Origin: Pseudoponticoccus marisrubri
Lineage (GTDB): Bacteria > Pseudomonadota > Alphaproteobacteria > Rhodobacterales > Rhodobacteraceae
Length of the DNA stretch: 64,000 nucleotides
NCBI RefSeq assembly: GCF_001482405.1
Contig: NZ_LPXO01000013.1
Span: 1-64,000 of the forward strand
Reading direction: 5' to 3'
A program made the translations under genes and the position numbers. The notes below the pieces were generated by a model. It worked only from the letters and a program-made list of their open reading frames with translations. It was not told the DNA's origin and ran no database searches. Below are positions 27,915-38,178 of this stretch, one piece after another (within the stretch, counting starts at the first letter, position 1; each line of letters starts with the position of its first letter).

Positions 27915-28192
27915 TCCGGGCCGACGCCCGCCCCCGAGATCCGATTCGGCGCGGTCCCGCGCCGAATTGTGGCGAAGACGTCGCCACTTTTTCGACAATC
28001 CCGCCTTTCCCGACAGTATTGATCCGCCACACATGGCCAGACCGGCGCCAATTTTGACGCGCCTCCCGCATTGGGTCTAAACCGAGATCAGCGCACGGGC
28101 CGAAGCGCCCGCGCCATCCGGTAAGAGTAACAGTCCTTCTGTCGTTGTTGGTGGGGGCCAGCACGGATGTGACCAACCCAAGGGGTGATCAC

Positions 28193-28984
28193 ATGTCGAG
28201 TCTCCATCGCGACCTTGCAGAAACGCAGCACGCGCTCTCTCTCCCGCAGCCCACGCGGCGCGTCTTGCCGTCGGACGGGCGACCTCGCCGCGCACCCTCT
28301 CTCATGCGCAAATACGAGGTCGCCGCTCTGCTTCCGGATCTCACCGTCTCGTTCAAGCAACATGTCGCCCCGGCCACGCCGCTCTTCGAGGAATGCGCCA
28401 CTGCCTTTGCCCGCGGCACGCTGATCCAGACCGTGCGCGGCGCCGTCGCGGTCGAGGACCTGCTGCCCGGCGACTACATCCAGACCGCCAGCGGCACCGA
28501 GCCGATCACCTGGATCGGCTCCACCACCTACCTGCCCGGGCAGGATCCGCAGACCACCAGCCTGTCGAAACTGACCCGCGTCACCGCCGATGCCTGCGGG
28601 CCGGGCCGGCCGCCGATGGACATCCTGCTGGGCCCGGCCGCGCGGCGGGTGGTGCGCCATGACCGGCTCAAGACGCTGATCGGGCAGGACCGGGTGCTGG
28701 CGCCGGTGGCCGACTATGCCGATGGCGACCGGTTCGTCGAGGTGACGCCAGCCGGCACGGTGCAGCTTTATCACCTGATGGTGCCCCGGCACACGGTGCT
28801 GTCGATCGGCGGGGTCGAGTTCGAGACCTATCACCCCGGCAAGACCGCCAGCCAGATGCTGGGGCAGAACATGCGCGCGCTGTTCCTGTCGCTCTTTCCC
28901 AACCTGGGCGGGCTGGACGATTTCGGCCAGGTCTCGCTGACCCGCACCACGCGCGAAGCGATCGACAGCCTGCTCGACACCTGA
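28193..28984 (+). CDS. Hint-domain protein without the canonical Cys
   Basis: A 263-residue protein with a Hint (Hedgehog/intein) domain from about residue 65 to 215. Hallmarks: AFARGTLIQTVRGAVAVEDL, GDYIQTASG, ITWIG and, near the end, LYHLMVPRHTVLSIGGVEFE. In active Hint domains the GT motif is preceded by a Cys (CFxxGT); here that position is Ala, with the nearest Cys three residues earlier (ECATAFARGT). There is no signal peptide. GGGGTGA precedes the ATG. Self-splicing is doubtful, so the function is unknown. Confidence 0.75.
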   Translation: MSSLHRDLAETQHALSLPQPTRRVLPSDGRPRRAPSLMRKYEVAALLPDLTVSFKQHVAPATPLFEECATAFARGTLIQTVRGAVAVEDLLPGDYIQTASGTEPITWIGSTTYLPGQDPQTTSLSKLTRVTADACGPGRPPMDILLGPAARRVVRHDRLKTLIGQDRVLAPVADYADGDRFVEVTPAGTVQLYHLMVPRHTVLSIGGVEFETYHPGKTASQMLGQNMRALFLSLFPNLGGLDDFGQVSLTRTTREAIDSLLDT

Positions 28985-29002
28985 CCGTGCCGGTCGCAGC
29001 GC

Positions 29003-30710
<1,708 letters not shown>

Positions 30711-30819
30711 CGCCCCGTGGCGCGCCCCCGTTAACGGGCCGCGCGCCACGACCGGGCCGGCGGCAACGGCAGGCAGGCCGGCGGCATAGTGCGCCGGTCT
30801 TTCCCGCCCGGAGTCTGCC

Positions 30820-32139
30820 ATGCCCAAGGACCTGTCCCACATCCCCGCCCCCGCCCAGACGCCGCTGATCGGCAACACGCTGGACCTGATCCGCGACGCC
30901 TATGGGCTGCACATGGGTTGCATCGACGCCTATGGCGAGATCTACCGCATTTCGATGTTCGGGCGCTGGCGCGTCTGCCTCGCCTCGGCGGCGGGAACGG
31001 AATACATCCTGACCGACCCCGACCGGATCTTTTCCGGCGCGGGCGGCTGGGACACGGTGGCCGATCTCTTTCCCGGCGGGCTGTTCCTGCGCGATTTCGA
31101 CGATCACCGCACGCATCGCCGGATCATGACGGCGGCCTTCCGCAAGCCGGCGCTGGACAGCTACCTGGCGATAACCGCGCCGGCCATGGCCGCGCAGGTG
31201 GCGCGCTGGCCCCTGGACCGGCCGCTGCGCCTCTACCCCGCGCTCAAGGACCTGACGCTGCGCCTCGGCGCGCATGTCTTCATGGGCCTGCCCGTGGACA
31301 GCCCCGAAGCGCCCAAGTTGAACCGCGCGTTATCCGACGAGATCGCCGCCGGGCTGACCGTGATCCGCAAGCCCCTGCCCTTCACCCGCTACCGGCGCGG
31401 CGTGACGGCCCGCGCCCGGCTGACCGCCCGGTTCCGCGAAATGATCGACGACCGCCGCGCCGGGGATGGCGCGGATTTCTTCAGCCGCATGTGCCGCGCC
31501 CGCGACGAGGACGGGCGCGGCTGGAGCGATGACGAGATCGTCGACCATTTCAACTTCCTCATGATGGCCGCGCATGACACCACCGCCTCGGCGCTGAGCG
31601 CGCTGACATGGTACCTGGCCCTGCATCCCGACTGGCAGGAGGCGCTGGCCCGCGAGGTGCGCGCCACCGGTAACGGGCCGCTGACGCCGGACATGCTGGG
31701 CGCCATGCCGCTGACCGAGCGGGTCTTCAACGAGACCATGCGCCTGATGGCCCCGGTGCCCTTCATCCCACGGCTCGCGCTGCGCGGCTTCGACTGGCAG
31801 GGCACCTGGATCCCCGCCGGCACCCATGTCACTGCCATGCCCGGCACGGTGATGCTGGACCCGGCCCATTTCCCCGACCCACTGCGCTTCGATCCCAACC
31901 GCTTCGCCCCCGACCGGGCCGAGCACCTGTCCCACCGCTTCGCCTATGCGCCCTTCGGCGGCGGCGCGCATAAATGCCTCGGGCTGCATTTCTCGGTGAT
32001 GCAGGTGAAATCCTATGTCCGCGCCCTGCTCTCGCGCCACCGGGTGCGCCTCGCGACCAAGCGCCCGGTCCAGTGGCAGCGCCTGCCGATCCCGAAACCG
32101 CGCGGCGGCTTGCCGATCCGGCTGCACCGGCGCGACTGA
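30820..32139 (+). CDS. Cytochrome P450
   Basis: A 439-residue soluble P450 without a membrane anchor. The oxygen-activating I helix reads MMAAHDTTASALS, the K helix ETMRL (ExxR), and the haem loop FGGGAHKCLGL carries the thiolate Cys. Substrate and redox partner are unknown, and no ferredoxin gene is adjacent. It resembles the CYP120/CYP51-like hydrophobic-substrate groups in length and layout, but I would not assign a CYP number. Confidence 0.9.
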   Translation: MPKDLSHIPAPAQTPLIGNTLDLIRDAYGLHMGCIDAYGEIYRISMFGRWRVCLASAAGTEYILTDPDRIFSGAGGWDTVADLFPGGLFLRDFDDHRTHRRIMTAAFRKPALDSYLAITAPAMAAQVARWPLDRPLRLYPALKDLTLRLGAHVFMGLPVDSPEAPKLNRALSDEIAAGLTVIRKPLPFTRYRRGVTARARLTARFREMIDDRRAGDGADFFSRMCRARDEDGRGWSDDEIVDHFNFLMMAAHDTTASALSALTWYLALHPDWQEALAREVRATGNGPLTPDMLGAMPLTERVFNETMRLMAPVPFIPRLALRGFDWQGTWIPAGTHVTAMPGTVMLDPAHFPDPLRFDPNRFAPDRAEHLSHRFAYAPFGGGAHKCLGLHFSVMQVKSYVRALLSRHRVRLATKRPVQWQRLPIPKPRGGLPIRLHRRD

Positions 32140-32359
32140 GTCGCGCCATCCGGGCCGGGGCGCCGCCGAGCCTCGCGGCGGGCACCATGGCCCGGCGCAA
32201 GATCCTTGCGCCAAGAACCCGCCCCGGATCACGACCGGCATCCTGTCCGCCACCATTCGCGGCGGGCGGGGCTCAAAACCGTGGCAGGCCGGTCACAGTG
32301 GCGGAAATCCCCGCCCTTCGCAAACTCCGACTTTCCTTCCGCGACGTCCCGTGCGATGC

Positions 32360-32373
32360 GTTCAGCACTGAAC
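32360..32373. promoter_or_regulatory. Perfect palindrome before the MarR-Sat/CysC gene
   Basis: GTTCAG-CA-CTGAAC, a 6-bp perfect inverted repeat with 2-bp centre, lies 19 bases before the first ATG. It is a good candidate operator for the MarR-like domain encoded directly downstream, which would make the gene autoregulated. Confidence 0.5.
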
Positions 32374-32391
32374 ACACTTTGACGCCGCCGC

Positions 32392-34473
32392 ATGATGACC
32401 CCCGCCCCCTCCCTCCCTCCGCAGATCGACGAAGACCAGCTGTTCCGCCTGCTGCGTCAGCTCGACGAGACGCCCGACGTGTCCCAGAGGGTCACGGCGA
32501 AGGCGCTCGGGATCTCGCTGGGACGGCTCAACGCCTATCTGCGCACCGCCGCGGATCACGGCTTCGTCAAGGTCACCGAACGGGACGGCCCCGACCGGCG
32601 GCAGCGCTACGGCTATGCGCTGACCGCCCGCGGCGCCGTCACGAAGAACCGGCTCATCGACCGGTTCCTGGCCCGCAAACTCGCAGAATACGACGCGCTG
32701 CATGCCGAGCTGACCGGCGTGGGCAGCGGTCTTGTCCCTTTGAAGTACAGGAGTAAATTCATGCAGAACAACCTGGCGCCCATTCCCGAGCTCTATGTCT
32801 CGTATGACAGCGCGCAGAAACTGAAGGTCGAGGCCGGCGAGCTGACCAGCCATGACCTGACCCCGCGCCAGGTCTGCGACCTGGAGCTGCTGATGAATGG
32901 CGGCTTCAACCCGCTCAAGGGCTTCCTGAGCGAAAAGGACTATGACAGCGTCGTTTCCGACATGCGTCTGTCGGACGGGTCGCTCTGGCCGATGCCGATC
33001 ACGCTGGATGTCAGCCAGGCCTTCGCCGACAAGATCGAGCTGGGCCAGGACATCGCGCTGCGCGATGCCGAGGGCGTGATCCTCGCCACCATGACGGTCA
33101 CCGACAAATGGGTGCCGAACAAGTCGCGCGAAGCCGAGAAGGTCTTTGGCGCCGACGACCAGGCGCACCCGGCGGTCTATTACCTGCACAACACCGCGGG
33201 CGAGGTCTATCTGGGCGGACCGGTCACCGGCATCCAGCAACCCGTGCACTATGACTTCCGCAGCCGCCGCGACACGCCGAACGAGCTGCGCGCCTATTTC
33301 CGCAAGCTGGGCTGGCGCAAGGTCGTCGCCTTCCAGACCCGCAACCCGCTGCACCGCGCGCACCAGGAACTGACCTTCCGCGCCGCGAAAGAGGCCCAGG
33401 CCAACCTGCTGATCCACCCCGTCGTGGGCATGACCAAGCCGGGCGATGTCGACCATTTCACCCGCGTGCGCTGCTACGAGGCGGTGCTGGACAAGTACCC
33501 GCAATCGACCACCACCATGTCGCTGCTGCCGCTGGCGATGCGCATGGCCGGCCCGCGCGAGGCCGTCTGGCACGGGCTGATCCGCGCCAACCATGGCTGC
33601 ACCCACTTCATCGTCGGCCGCGACCATGCCGGCCCCGGCAAGAACAGCCAGGGCGAGGATTTCTACGGCCCCTATGACGCGCAGGACATGTTCCGCGAGT
33701 ACCAGTCCGAGATCGGCGTCGAGATGGTCGATTTCAAGCACATGGTCTACGTGCAGGAGCGCGCCCAGTACGAGCCCGCCGACGAGATCGCCGACCGCGA
33801 GAACGTCACCATCCTGAACATCTCGGGCACCGAGCTGCGCCGCCGCCTGTCCGAGGGGCTGGAAATCCCCGACTGGTTCTCCTTCCCCGAGGTGGTCAAC
33901 GAGCTGCGCAAGACCAAGCCGCCGCGCGCCAAGCAGGGCTTCACCGTGTTCTTCACCGGCCTGTCCGGCTCGGGCAAGTCGACCATCGCCAACGCGCTCA
34001 TGGTCAAGCTGATGGAGATGGGCGGCCGCCCGGTGACGCTGCTCGACGGCGACGTGGTCCGCAAGCACCTGTCGTCGGAGCTGGGCTTCTCGAAAGAGCA
34101 CCGCGACCTGAACATCAAGCGCATCGGCTACGTGGCCTCCGAGATCACCAAGAACGGCGGCATCGCGATCTGCGCGCCCATCGCGCCCTATACCGCGACC
34201 CGCCGCGCCGTGCGCGAGATGATCGAGCAATACGGCGCCTTTGCCGAGGTGCATGTCTCGACCTCGCTCGAGGAATGCGAGCGCCGCGACCGCAAGGGGC
34301 TCTACAAGCTGGCCCGCGAAGGCAAGATCAAGGAGTTCACGGGCATCTCGGACCCCTATGAAGAGCCCGAAAGCCCCGAGCTGCGCGTCGACACCGAGAA
34401 TGTCGATGTCGACAACTGCGCCCACCAGGTGATACTCAAGCTCGAATCCATGGGCCTGATCGCCGGCCACTGA
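32392..34473 (+). CDS. EPS-type MarR domain in frame with ATP sulfurylase/APS kinase
   Basis: One open frame of 693 codons. Residues 1-108 form a winged-helix protein of the EPS-associated MarR type (SQRVTAKALGISLGRLNAYL, then DRFLARKLAEYDALHAEL). From Met124 onward (32761) the sequence is a complete 570-residue bifunctional enzyme: ATP sulfurylase with AFQTRNPLHRAHQELTF and GRDHAGPGKN, then APS kinase with FTGLSGSGKST and LLDGDVVRKHLS, together making PAPS from sulfate and ATP. AGGAG lies 7 bases before ATG 32761, while the first ATG has none, so the enzyme is probably also made alone. No stop separates the two parts. The enzyme call is secure; a true fusion protein is uncertain. Confidence 0.85.
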   Translation: MMTPAPSLPPQIDEDQLFRLLRQLDETPDVSQRVTAKALGISLGRLNAYLRTAADHGFVKVTERDGPDRRQRYGYALTARGAVTKNRLIDRFLARKLAEYDALHAELTGVGSGLVPLKYRSKFMQNNLAPIPELYVSYDSAQKLKVEAGELTSHDLTPRQVCDLELLMNGGFNPLKGFLSEKDYDSVVSDMRLSDGSLWPMPITLDVSQAFADKIELGQDIALRDAEGVILATMTVTDKWVPNKSREAEKVFGADDQAHPAVYYLHNTAGEVYLGGPVTGIQQPVHYDFRSRRDTPNELRAYFRKLGWRKVVAFQTRNPLHRAHQELTFRAAKEAQANLLIHPVVGMTKPGDVDHFTRVRCYEAVLDKYPQSTTTMSLLPLAMRMAGPREAVWHGLIRANHGCTHFIVGRDHAGPGKNSQGEDFYGPYDAQDMFREYQSEIGVEMVDFKHMVYVQERAQYEPADEIADRENVTILNISGTELRRRLSEGLEIPDWFSFPEVVNELRKTKPPRAKQGFTVFFTGLSGSGKSTIANALMVKLMEMGGRPVTLLDGDVVRKHLSSELGFSKEHRDLNIKRIGYVASEITKNGGIAICAPIAPYTATRRAVREMIEQYGAFAEVHVSTSLEECERRDRKGLYKLAREGKIKEFTGISDPYEEPESPELRVDTENVDVDNCAHQVILKLESMGLIAGH

Positions 34474-34502
34474 GCGGCAACTGAGCAGCATAGGACCAAA
34501 GG

Positions 34503-34532
34503 AAAGGCCGGGGGATCGTCCCCGGCCTTTTT
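34503..34532 (+). terminator. Intrinsic terminator of the Sat/CysC gene
   Basis: AAAGGCCGGGG (34503-34513) pairs perfectly with CCCCGGCCTTT (34520-34530) around a GATCGT loop, with a run of five T (34528-34532). Textbook form, 30 bases after the stop. Confidence 0.9.
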
Positions 34533-34595
34533 CCGTTGCGCGTTTCGCGGCTGCGGTTAAATCTCCGAGCCATTCAGATCGAATGGAGTGTTCAA

Positions 34596-34943
34596 ATGCG
34601 GAAATTTCTTTTGACCGTCACCCTGCTCATCGGCGCGACAGCCGCCCATGCCGAAAAACTCGGGGGTCAACAGGTGGCCACGCTGCTGTCACAAGGCCCG
34701 ATTGCCTTCGAGGCAGGCAGCGTCGGCATTTTCCGGAGCGATGGCACCTTCGAATTCAAGCATCGCTCCAGCTCGGAAAAAGGCACCTTTCGGGTCTTTT
34801 CCAATGGCAATGTCGAAATACTCGACACGCGCACCGGAAAGAAGATCGTCTTCTATTTCGACAAACGCCCGCAGGATGCAAAGCCGGCGCTGATCTACAA
34901 GAGCGGCACCTCGGTCAATGGCAAGCGCTATCCGATGAAATGA
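34596..34943 (+). CDS. Small secreted protein of unknown function
   Basis: A 115-residue protein with signal peptide MRKFLLTVTLLIGATAAHAE. The mature part is predicted to be beta-rich (VGIFRSDGTFEFKHRSSSEK, RVFSNGNVEILD) and resembles small periplasmic proteins of unnamed families. GGAGTG lies before the ATG; the upstream extension is part of the leader. Base composition is somewhat lower in GC than the neighbours. Function not assigned. Confidence 0.6.
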   Translation: MRKFLLTVTLLIGATAAHAEKLGGQQVATLLSQGPIAFEAGSVGIFRSDGTFEFKHRSSSEKGTFRVFSNGNVEILDTRTGKKIVFYFDKRPQDAKPALIYKSGTSVNGKRYPMK

Positions 34944-34959
34944 TGAGGCGCTTCGGGCC

Positions 34960-35448
34960 TCACCCCCGCGGGCTCATCCGGCGCAGCAGGCCGTCCTTCA
35001 AGACGAAGTGATGCACCAGCGCCGCCGCGGCGTGGCCGGCGACAAGGATCAGGGTCGCGGTGATCAGGGCCTCGTGCACCTCGCCGGCAGCGCGGAGGCC
35101 GCCGCCCCAGGCCATCATGCCGGTCAACGGGATCGCGATCAGCAGGGCGTAGAGCGCCATGTGCATCCAGTGCGAGGCCCGGGCCATCAGCGGAGGCACG
35201 GTTTCGGGCAGCGCCGGCGCCCCGTTCTGCCAACGCAGCCCGATCCGGATCAGCGTCAGCAGCAGCACCACCACGCCCACCGGCGGATGCACCCGCGCCG
35301 ACAGCCCCGCCGGCAGGGCCCCGTCGAGGCGCAGCCGCAGCGCCTCTTCCATGCCGTCCCCGATCAGCACGTTGAGCGCGAACAGCACGAGGATGCCCCA
35401 GTGCAGGGCAATCTGGGCGGGGGCGTAGCGTTCCGGGCGGTCGGTCAT
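34960..35448 (-). CDS. Cytochrome b561-family protein
   Basis: A 162-residue membrane protein with four helices and the paired haem-b histidines of the Ni/Fe-hydrogenase b / b561 type: IALHWGILVLFALNV, SARVHPPVG, RASHWMHMALYALLI and AALVHHFVL. It should pass electrons between quinone and a periplasmic partner. It follows the P460-like cytochrome gene by 74 bases in the same direction, so that protein is the likely partner. Start at ATG 35448 with GAGGATG; an upstream TTG is less likely. Confidence 0.8.
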   Translation of the reverse strand: MTDRPERYAPAQIALHWGILVLFALNVLIGDGMEEALRLRLDGALPAGLSARVHPPVGVVVLLLTLIRIGLRWQNGAPALPETVPPLMARASHWMHMALYALLIAIPLTGMMAWGGGLRAAGEVHEALITATLILVAGHAAAALVHHFVLKDGLLRRMSPRG

Positions 35449-35522
35449 GGCGGCATCCTCGGTCAAGGCTGCGCCCAGTATAGCGCGGCGAAGCGCCGAA
35501 TCGTCCGCCAGATTGCCGCGGC

Positions 35523-36074
35523 CTAGCGCATGCCGGGCAACATGGCATCCGTCGTGAACAGGTAATCCGGCGCCGCGCCCGCATGGCAGGCGATGCAGCC
35601 CGCATCCGCATTCTTGCCCACGAGACCGGCCAATGCCATGTCCTTGGGGTTTCGGTCGAGCGTCCCGTCGGGCAGGTACTTGGCGTAGAACCAGTCGCGG
35701 GTTTCCGCGTCATACCCTTCTTCACGCTGGAACATCACGGTGACCGCCGCAAGGTGACCGGCCGGGTCGGCCAGCACCTCGTCCGCAGTGACACCGGCAG
35801 GACCATAGTTGCGCTTGACCACCAGCGCGCCCTCGTGACCGTCGATCTCGGTCGTGGTGTAGAAGGTCTCCAGCATCAGCCCGTGCGGCTCCACCCCCTC
35901 GTAGGGCGCGGCCAGCACGGCGCCGTCACCAACCAGACCGGCATCGGCCATGGCCTCCCAGAGCTGTGCGGCATAGTCGATATCGTCCTCGGCGCCAAAC
36001 GGCGCCTCCTGGGCACTGGCCATGACGGCCGCGCCCATGGCCAATGCGGCCAGTGTACTTGTCGCTCTTGTCAT
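35523..36074 (-). CDS. Periplasmic P460-like c-type cytochrome
   Basis: A 183-residue exported protein: signal peptide to about residue 22 (VMASAQ), a beta-rich domain with VVKRNYGPAGVTADE and DWFYAKYLPDGTLD in the style of cytochrome P460 family proteins, and one haem-c motif, CIACH, near residue 163. Family members include hydroxylamine-oxidising P460s, but many are uncharacterised and I cannot see the Lys crosslink with certainty. GGGAGGAC precedes the ATG. Paired with the b561 gene downstream. Confidence 0.65.
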   Translation of the reverse strand: MTRATSTLAALAMGAAVMASAQEAPFGAEDDIDYAAQLWEAMADAGLVGDGAVLAAPYEGVEPHGLMLETFYTTTEIDGHEGALVVKRNYGPAGVTADEVLADPAGHLAAVTVMFQREEGYDAETRDWFYAKYLPDGTLDRNPKDMALAGLVGKNADAGCIACHAGAAPDYLFTTDAMLPGMR

Positions 36075-36170
36075 GATCGTCCTCCCTGTGAAAACGCGGC
36101 ACCTTGCGCGCCGCCCTCTCACGGTAGCAGCCGAGCCGGTCACGCAGGGCCACGACCGGTCACGTCCGCG

Positions 36171-36617
36171 TTACGCGTCCGTGTCGACGGCCGCCAACCG
36201 GTCGCGCAGCGCGTTGACCTGCCGGGTCAGGGCGGCGGCCTCATCGGCGGGCAGGCCCGTTGCCGCGAGGATCGCGTCGGGGATGTGGGCAGCAGCCTCC
36301 TGCAGGGCACGGCCGCGCCCGGTCAGGGTGACGATCACCTGCCGTTCATCCGCCGCACTGCGCGTGCGGGTGACCAGCCCGGCCTCGGACATGCGCTTGA
36401 GCAGCGGCGTCAGCGTGTTCGTCTCCAGCGCCAGCTGCGCCCCGATGGCGCCCACAGGCTGGGCATCGCGCGCCCAGAGCGCCACCAGCACCATGTATTG
36501 CGGATAGGTCAGGCCCAGCGGCTCCAGCAGCGGCGCGTAGACCCGGTTCATCGCCCGCGCCGCCGAGGCGAGGCTGAAACAGAGGAACGTGTCGGGAGAG
36601 GCAGGCGTTTGCGACAT
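36171..36617 (-). CDS. ohrR: OhrR-type MarR regulator
   Basis: A 148-residue MarR protein divergent from ohr. The peroxide-sensing Cys is at residue 13 in TFLCFSLASAARAM, the usual OhrR context, and YPQYMVLVALW plus TLTPLLKRMSEAGLV form the winged-helix core. I see no second conserved Cys, so it is of the 1-Cys kind that needs a small thiol. It represses ohr until oxidised by organic hydroperoxides. The start at MSQTPAS is chosen because the longer frame runs through ohr. Confidence 0.85.
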   Translation of the reverse strand: MSQTPASPDTFLCFSLASAARAMNRVYAPLLEPLGLTYPQYMVLVALWARDAQPVGAIGAQLALETNTLTPLLKRMSEAGLVTRTRSAADERQVIVTLTGRGRALQEAAAHIPDAILAATGLPADEAAALTRQVNALRDRLAAVDTDA

Positions 36618-36672
36618 GGCCGTGAAATAGGTCGCGCCCGATCTTGTCGCAACCTCGGGCGCCACCATATAC

Positions 36673-36694
36673 ACGATCATATCGTCCACGATAT
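36673..36694. promoter_or_regulatory. Overlapping OhrR operators
   Basis: ACGAT-CAT-ATCGT (36673-36685) and ATATCGT-CC-ACGATAT (36679-36694) share their middle arm, giving two interleaved palindromes 17 bases before the ohr ATG and 56 before ohrR. Typical place for OhrR binding. Confidence 0.65.
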
Positions 36695-36710
36695 AAAGGA
36701 GGACACTGTC

Positions 36711-37139
36711 ATGAGCATCGACGTGAAATACACCATCGCCGCCACCGCGACCGGCGGCCGCGAGGGCCACGTCAAGACCGAGGACGGCGCCATCGACCTC
36801 GACCTGACCCCGCCCAAGGCGCTGGGGGGCTCGGGCACCGGGCACAATCCCGAACAGCTCTTCGCCTCGGGCTATGCGGCCTGCTACCTGGGTGCGATGA
36901 AATTCGCGACCTCGCAGGATGACAGCCTCGCCAAGGTGCCGGACGATGCCACCGTGACCGCCAAGGTCGGGATCGGCCCGCGCTCGGACAAGGGGTTCGG
37001 CCTGACGGTCGAGCTGGAAGTGCATTTCCCCGGTGTCGATACGGCCGAGGTGCAGAAGACCGCCGATGCGGGCCACGAGATCTGCCCCTACAGCCATGCC
37101 ACCAAGGGCAATATCTCGGTCACGACCAAGGTCGTGTAA
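36711..37139 (+). CDS. ohr: Organic hydroperoxide reductase Ohr
   Basis: A 142-residue OsmC/Ohr enzyme that reduces organic hydroperoxides with a lipoyl-dependent dithiol. Both catalytic cysteines are present, in GYAACYLGAMKF and HEICPYSHATKGN, along with the Ohr-specific GTGHNPEQLFA. AAAGGAGG precedes the ATG, directly downstream of the operator pair. Confidence 0.95.
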   Translation: MSIDVKYTIAATATGGREGHVKTEDGAIDLDLTPPKALGGSGTGHNPEQLFASGYAACYLGAMKFATSQDDSLAKVPDDATVTAKVGIGPRSDKGFGLTVELEVHFPGVDTAEVQKTADAGHEICPYSHATKGNISVTTKVV

Positions 37140-37179
37140 GCCGGCTTGACGCGGCCGCCCCCGTGCCACAGGGGGCGGC

Positions 37180-37857
37180 ATGCGCGTGATTTCCCTCACC
37201 TCGATTCCGCCGCGGTTTTCCGCCATCGGACCGACGCTGGAAAGCCTTCTGGCGCAAGGCGCCGACCGCGTCGTGCTGGCCTTGCCCCGGCACTACCGGC
37301 GCTTTCCCGGGCCGATGAAGCCCCCGCCGCTGCCCGGCGGCGTGACGCTGCTGTGGTCCGACACCGATTTCGGCCCCGCGACCAAGCTGCTGCCCGCCCT
37401 GCGGGCCTATCCACAAGCCGAGATCACCTATTGCGACGATGACGTGATCTATGGTGCCGGCTGGCTGGACGCGCTGGCAGGGCCGGAGGACCGTGTTACC
37501 GCCGCCTCGGGCTGGTCCGTGCGCCGCTTGCGCCGGCAGGGCGTCGACGCGCCACAGGTCGACGTGGCGCAAGGATTCTCGGGGGTGCGTGTCAGCGCGC
37601 ACCTGTTCGATGCCGCGCTCTTCGATTTGCCGCCTGCCGCGCAGGCCGTCGATGACATCTGGATCTCGGGCCATCTCGCCCGGGCGCGCATCCCGATTAC
37701 GCTCTCCCGCGACGCGCGTGCGCTCTGCGAGCCGCGCACATTGGACCACGATCTGCAGGATGCCGAGATTGACGGGCTCTCTCGCGCGCAGGCGAATGAG
37801 CGCTGTGCGGCCGAACTGCATGCGCGCTACGGGATCTGGCCGCCGCTCTCGAACTGA
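37180..37857 (+). CDS. Glycosyltransferase-like protein
   Basis: A 225-residue protein starting MRVISLTSIPPRFSAIGPTL. A GT-A-like nucleotide-sugar fold is suggested by YCDDDVIYGAGWL (a DxD-type metal motif) and the later VDDIWISGHLARA. No membrane segment or signal. Donor and acceptor sugars are unknown. It lies 40 bases after ohr in the same direction, though a functional link is not evident. Confidence 0.6.
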   Translation: MRVISLTSIPPRFSAIGPTLESLLAQGADRVVLALPRHYRRFPGPMKPPPLPGGVTLLWSDTDFGPATKLLPALRAYPQAEITYCDDDVIYGAGWLDALAGPEDRVTAASGWSVRRLRRQGVDAPQVDVAQGFSGVRVSAHLFDAALFDLPPAAQAVDDIWISGHLARARIPITLSRDARALCEPRTLDHDLQDAEIDGLSRAQANERCAAELHARYGIWPPLSN

Positions 37858-37941
37858 GCCGACCCATCGGCGCCCCCGCGCGAGGCACCACCTGCCCCGC
37901 GCATCGGACCGGGACGACGCCGGTGCGTCGCCCTCCGCTGC

Positions 37942-38178
37942 TCAGTGCACGGTCACCGGCGCCAGGTCGTTCTGCCGCGCCAGCATGAAGGCCAGCGAGC
38001 GGTTCTTGACCAGCGCCAGGCGCTCGCCATCGGCGCGGTGCACCGCGTAGAGCGTGTCCATGCCGCCGACCTGCTCGCGCACGTCGTCGGGAAGATCCTC
38101 GGCCTTGACCGGGCGCACGTAGACCAGACGCCCGTCATCCACCTTGTCGAAGCTGTGCTTGGTATACATCGTGCTCAC
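37942..38178 (-). CDS. DUF1150 protein
   Basis: A 78-residue protein of the DUF1150 family, recognisable by LVYVRPVKAEDLPDDVREQ and LALVKNRSLAFMLARQNDLAP. The family is common in Alphaproteobacteria and is usually found next to Hsp20; its role is unknown. The GTG start overlaps the hsp20 stop (GTGA), implying coupled translation; an ATG three codons later is an alternative. Confidence 0.8.
   Translation of the reverse strand: MSTMYTKHSFDKVDDGRLVYVRPVKAEDLPDDVREQVGGMDTLYAVHRADGERLALVKNRSLAFMLARQNDLAPVTVH

Noticed and set aside
36171-37226. 351-codon leftward frame spanning ohrR and ohr
   Set aside because: Only the C-terminal 148 codons resemble a MarR protein; the rest is antisense to ohr and crosses the operator.
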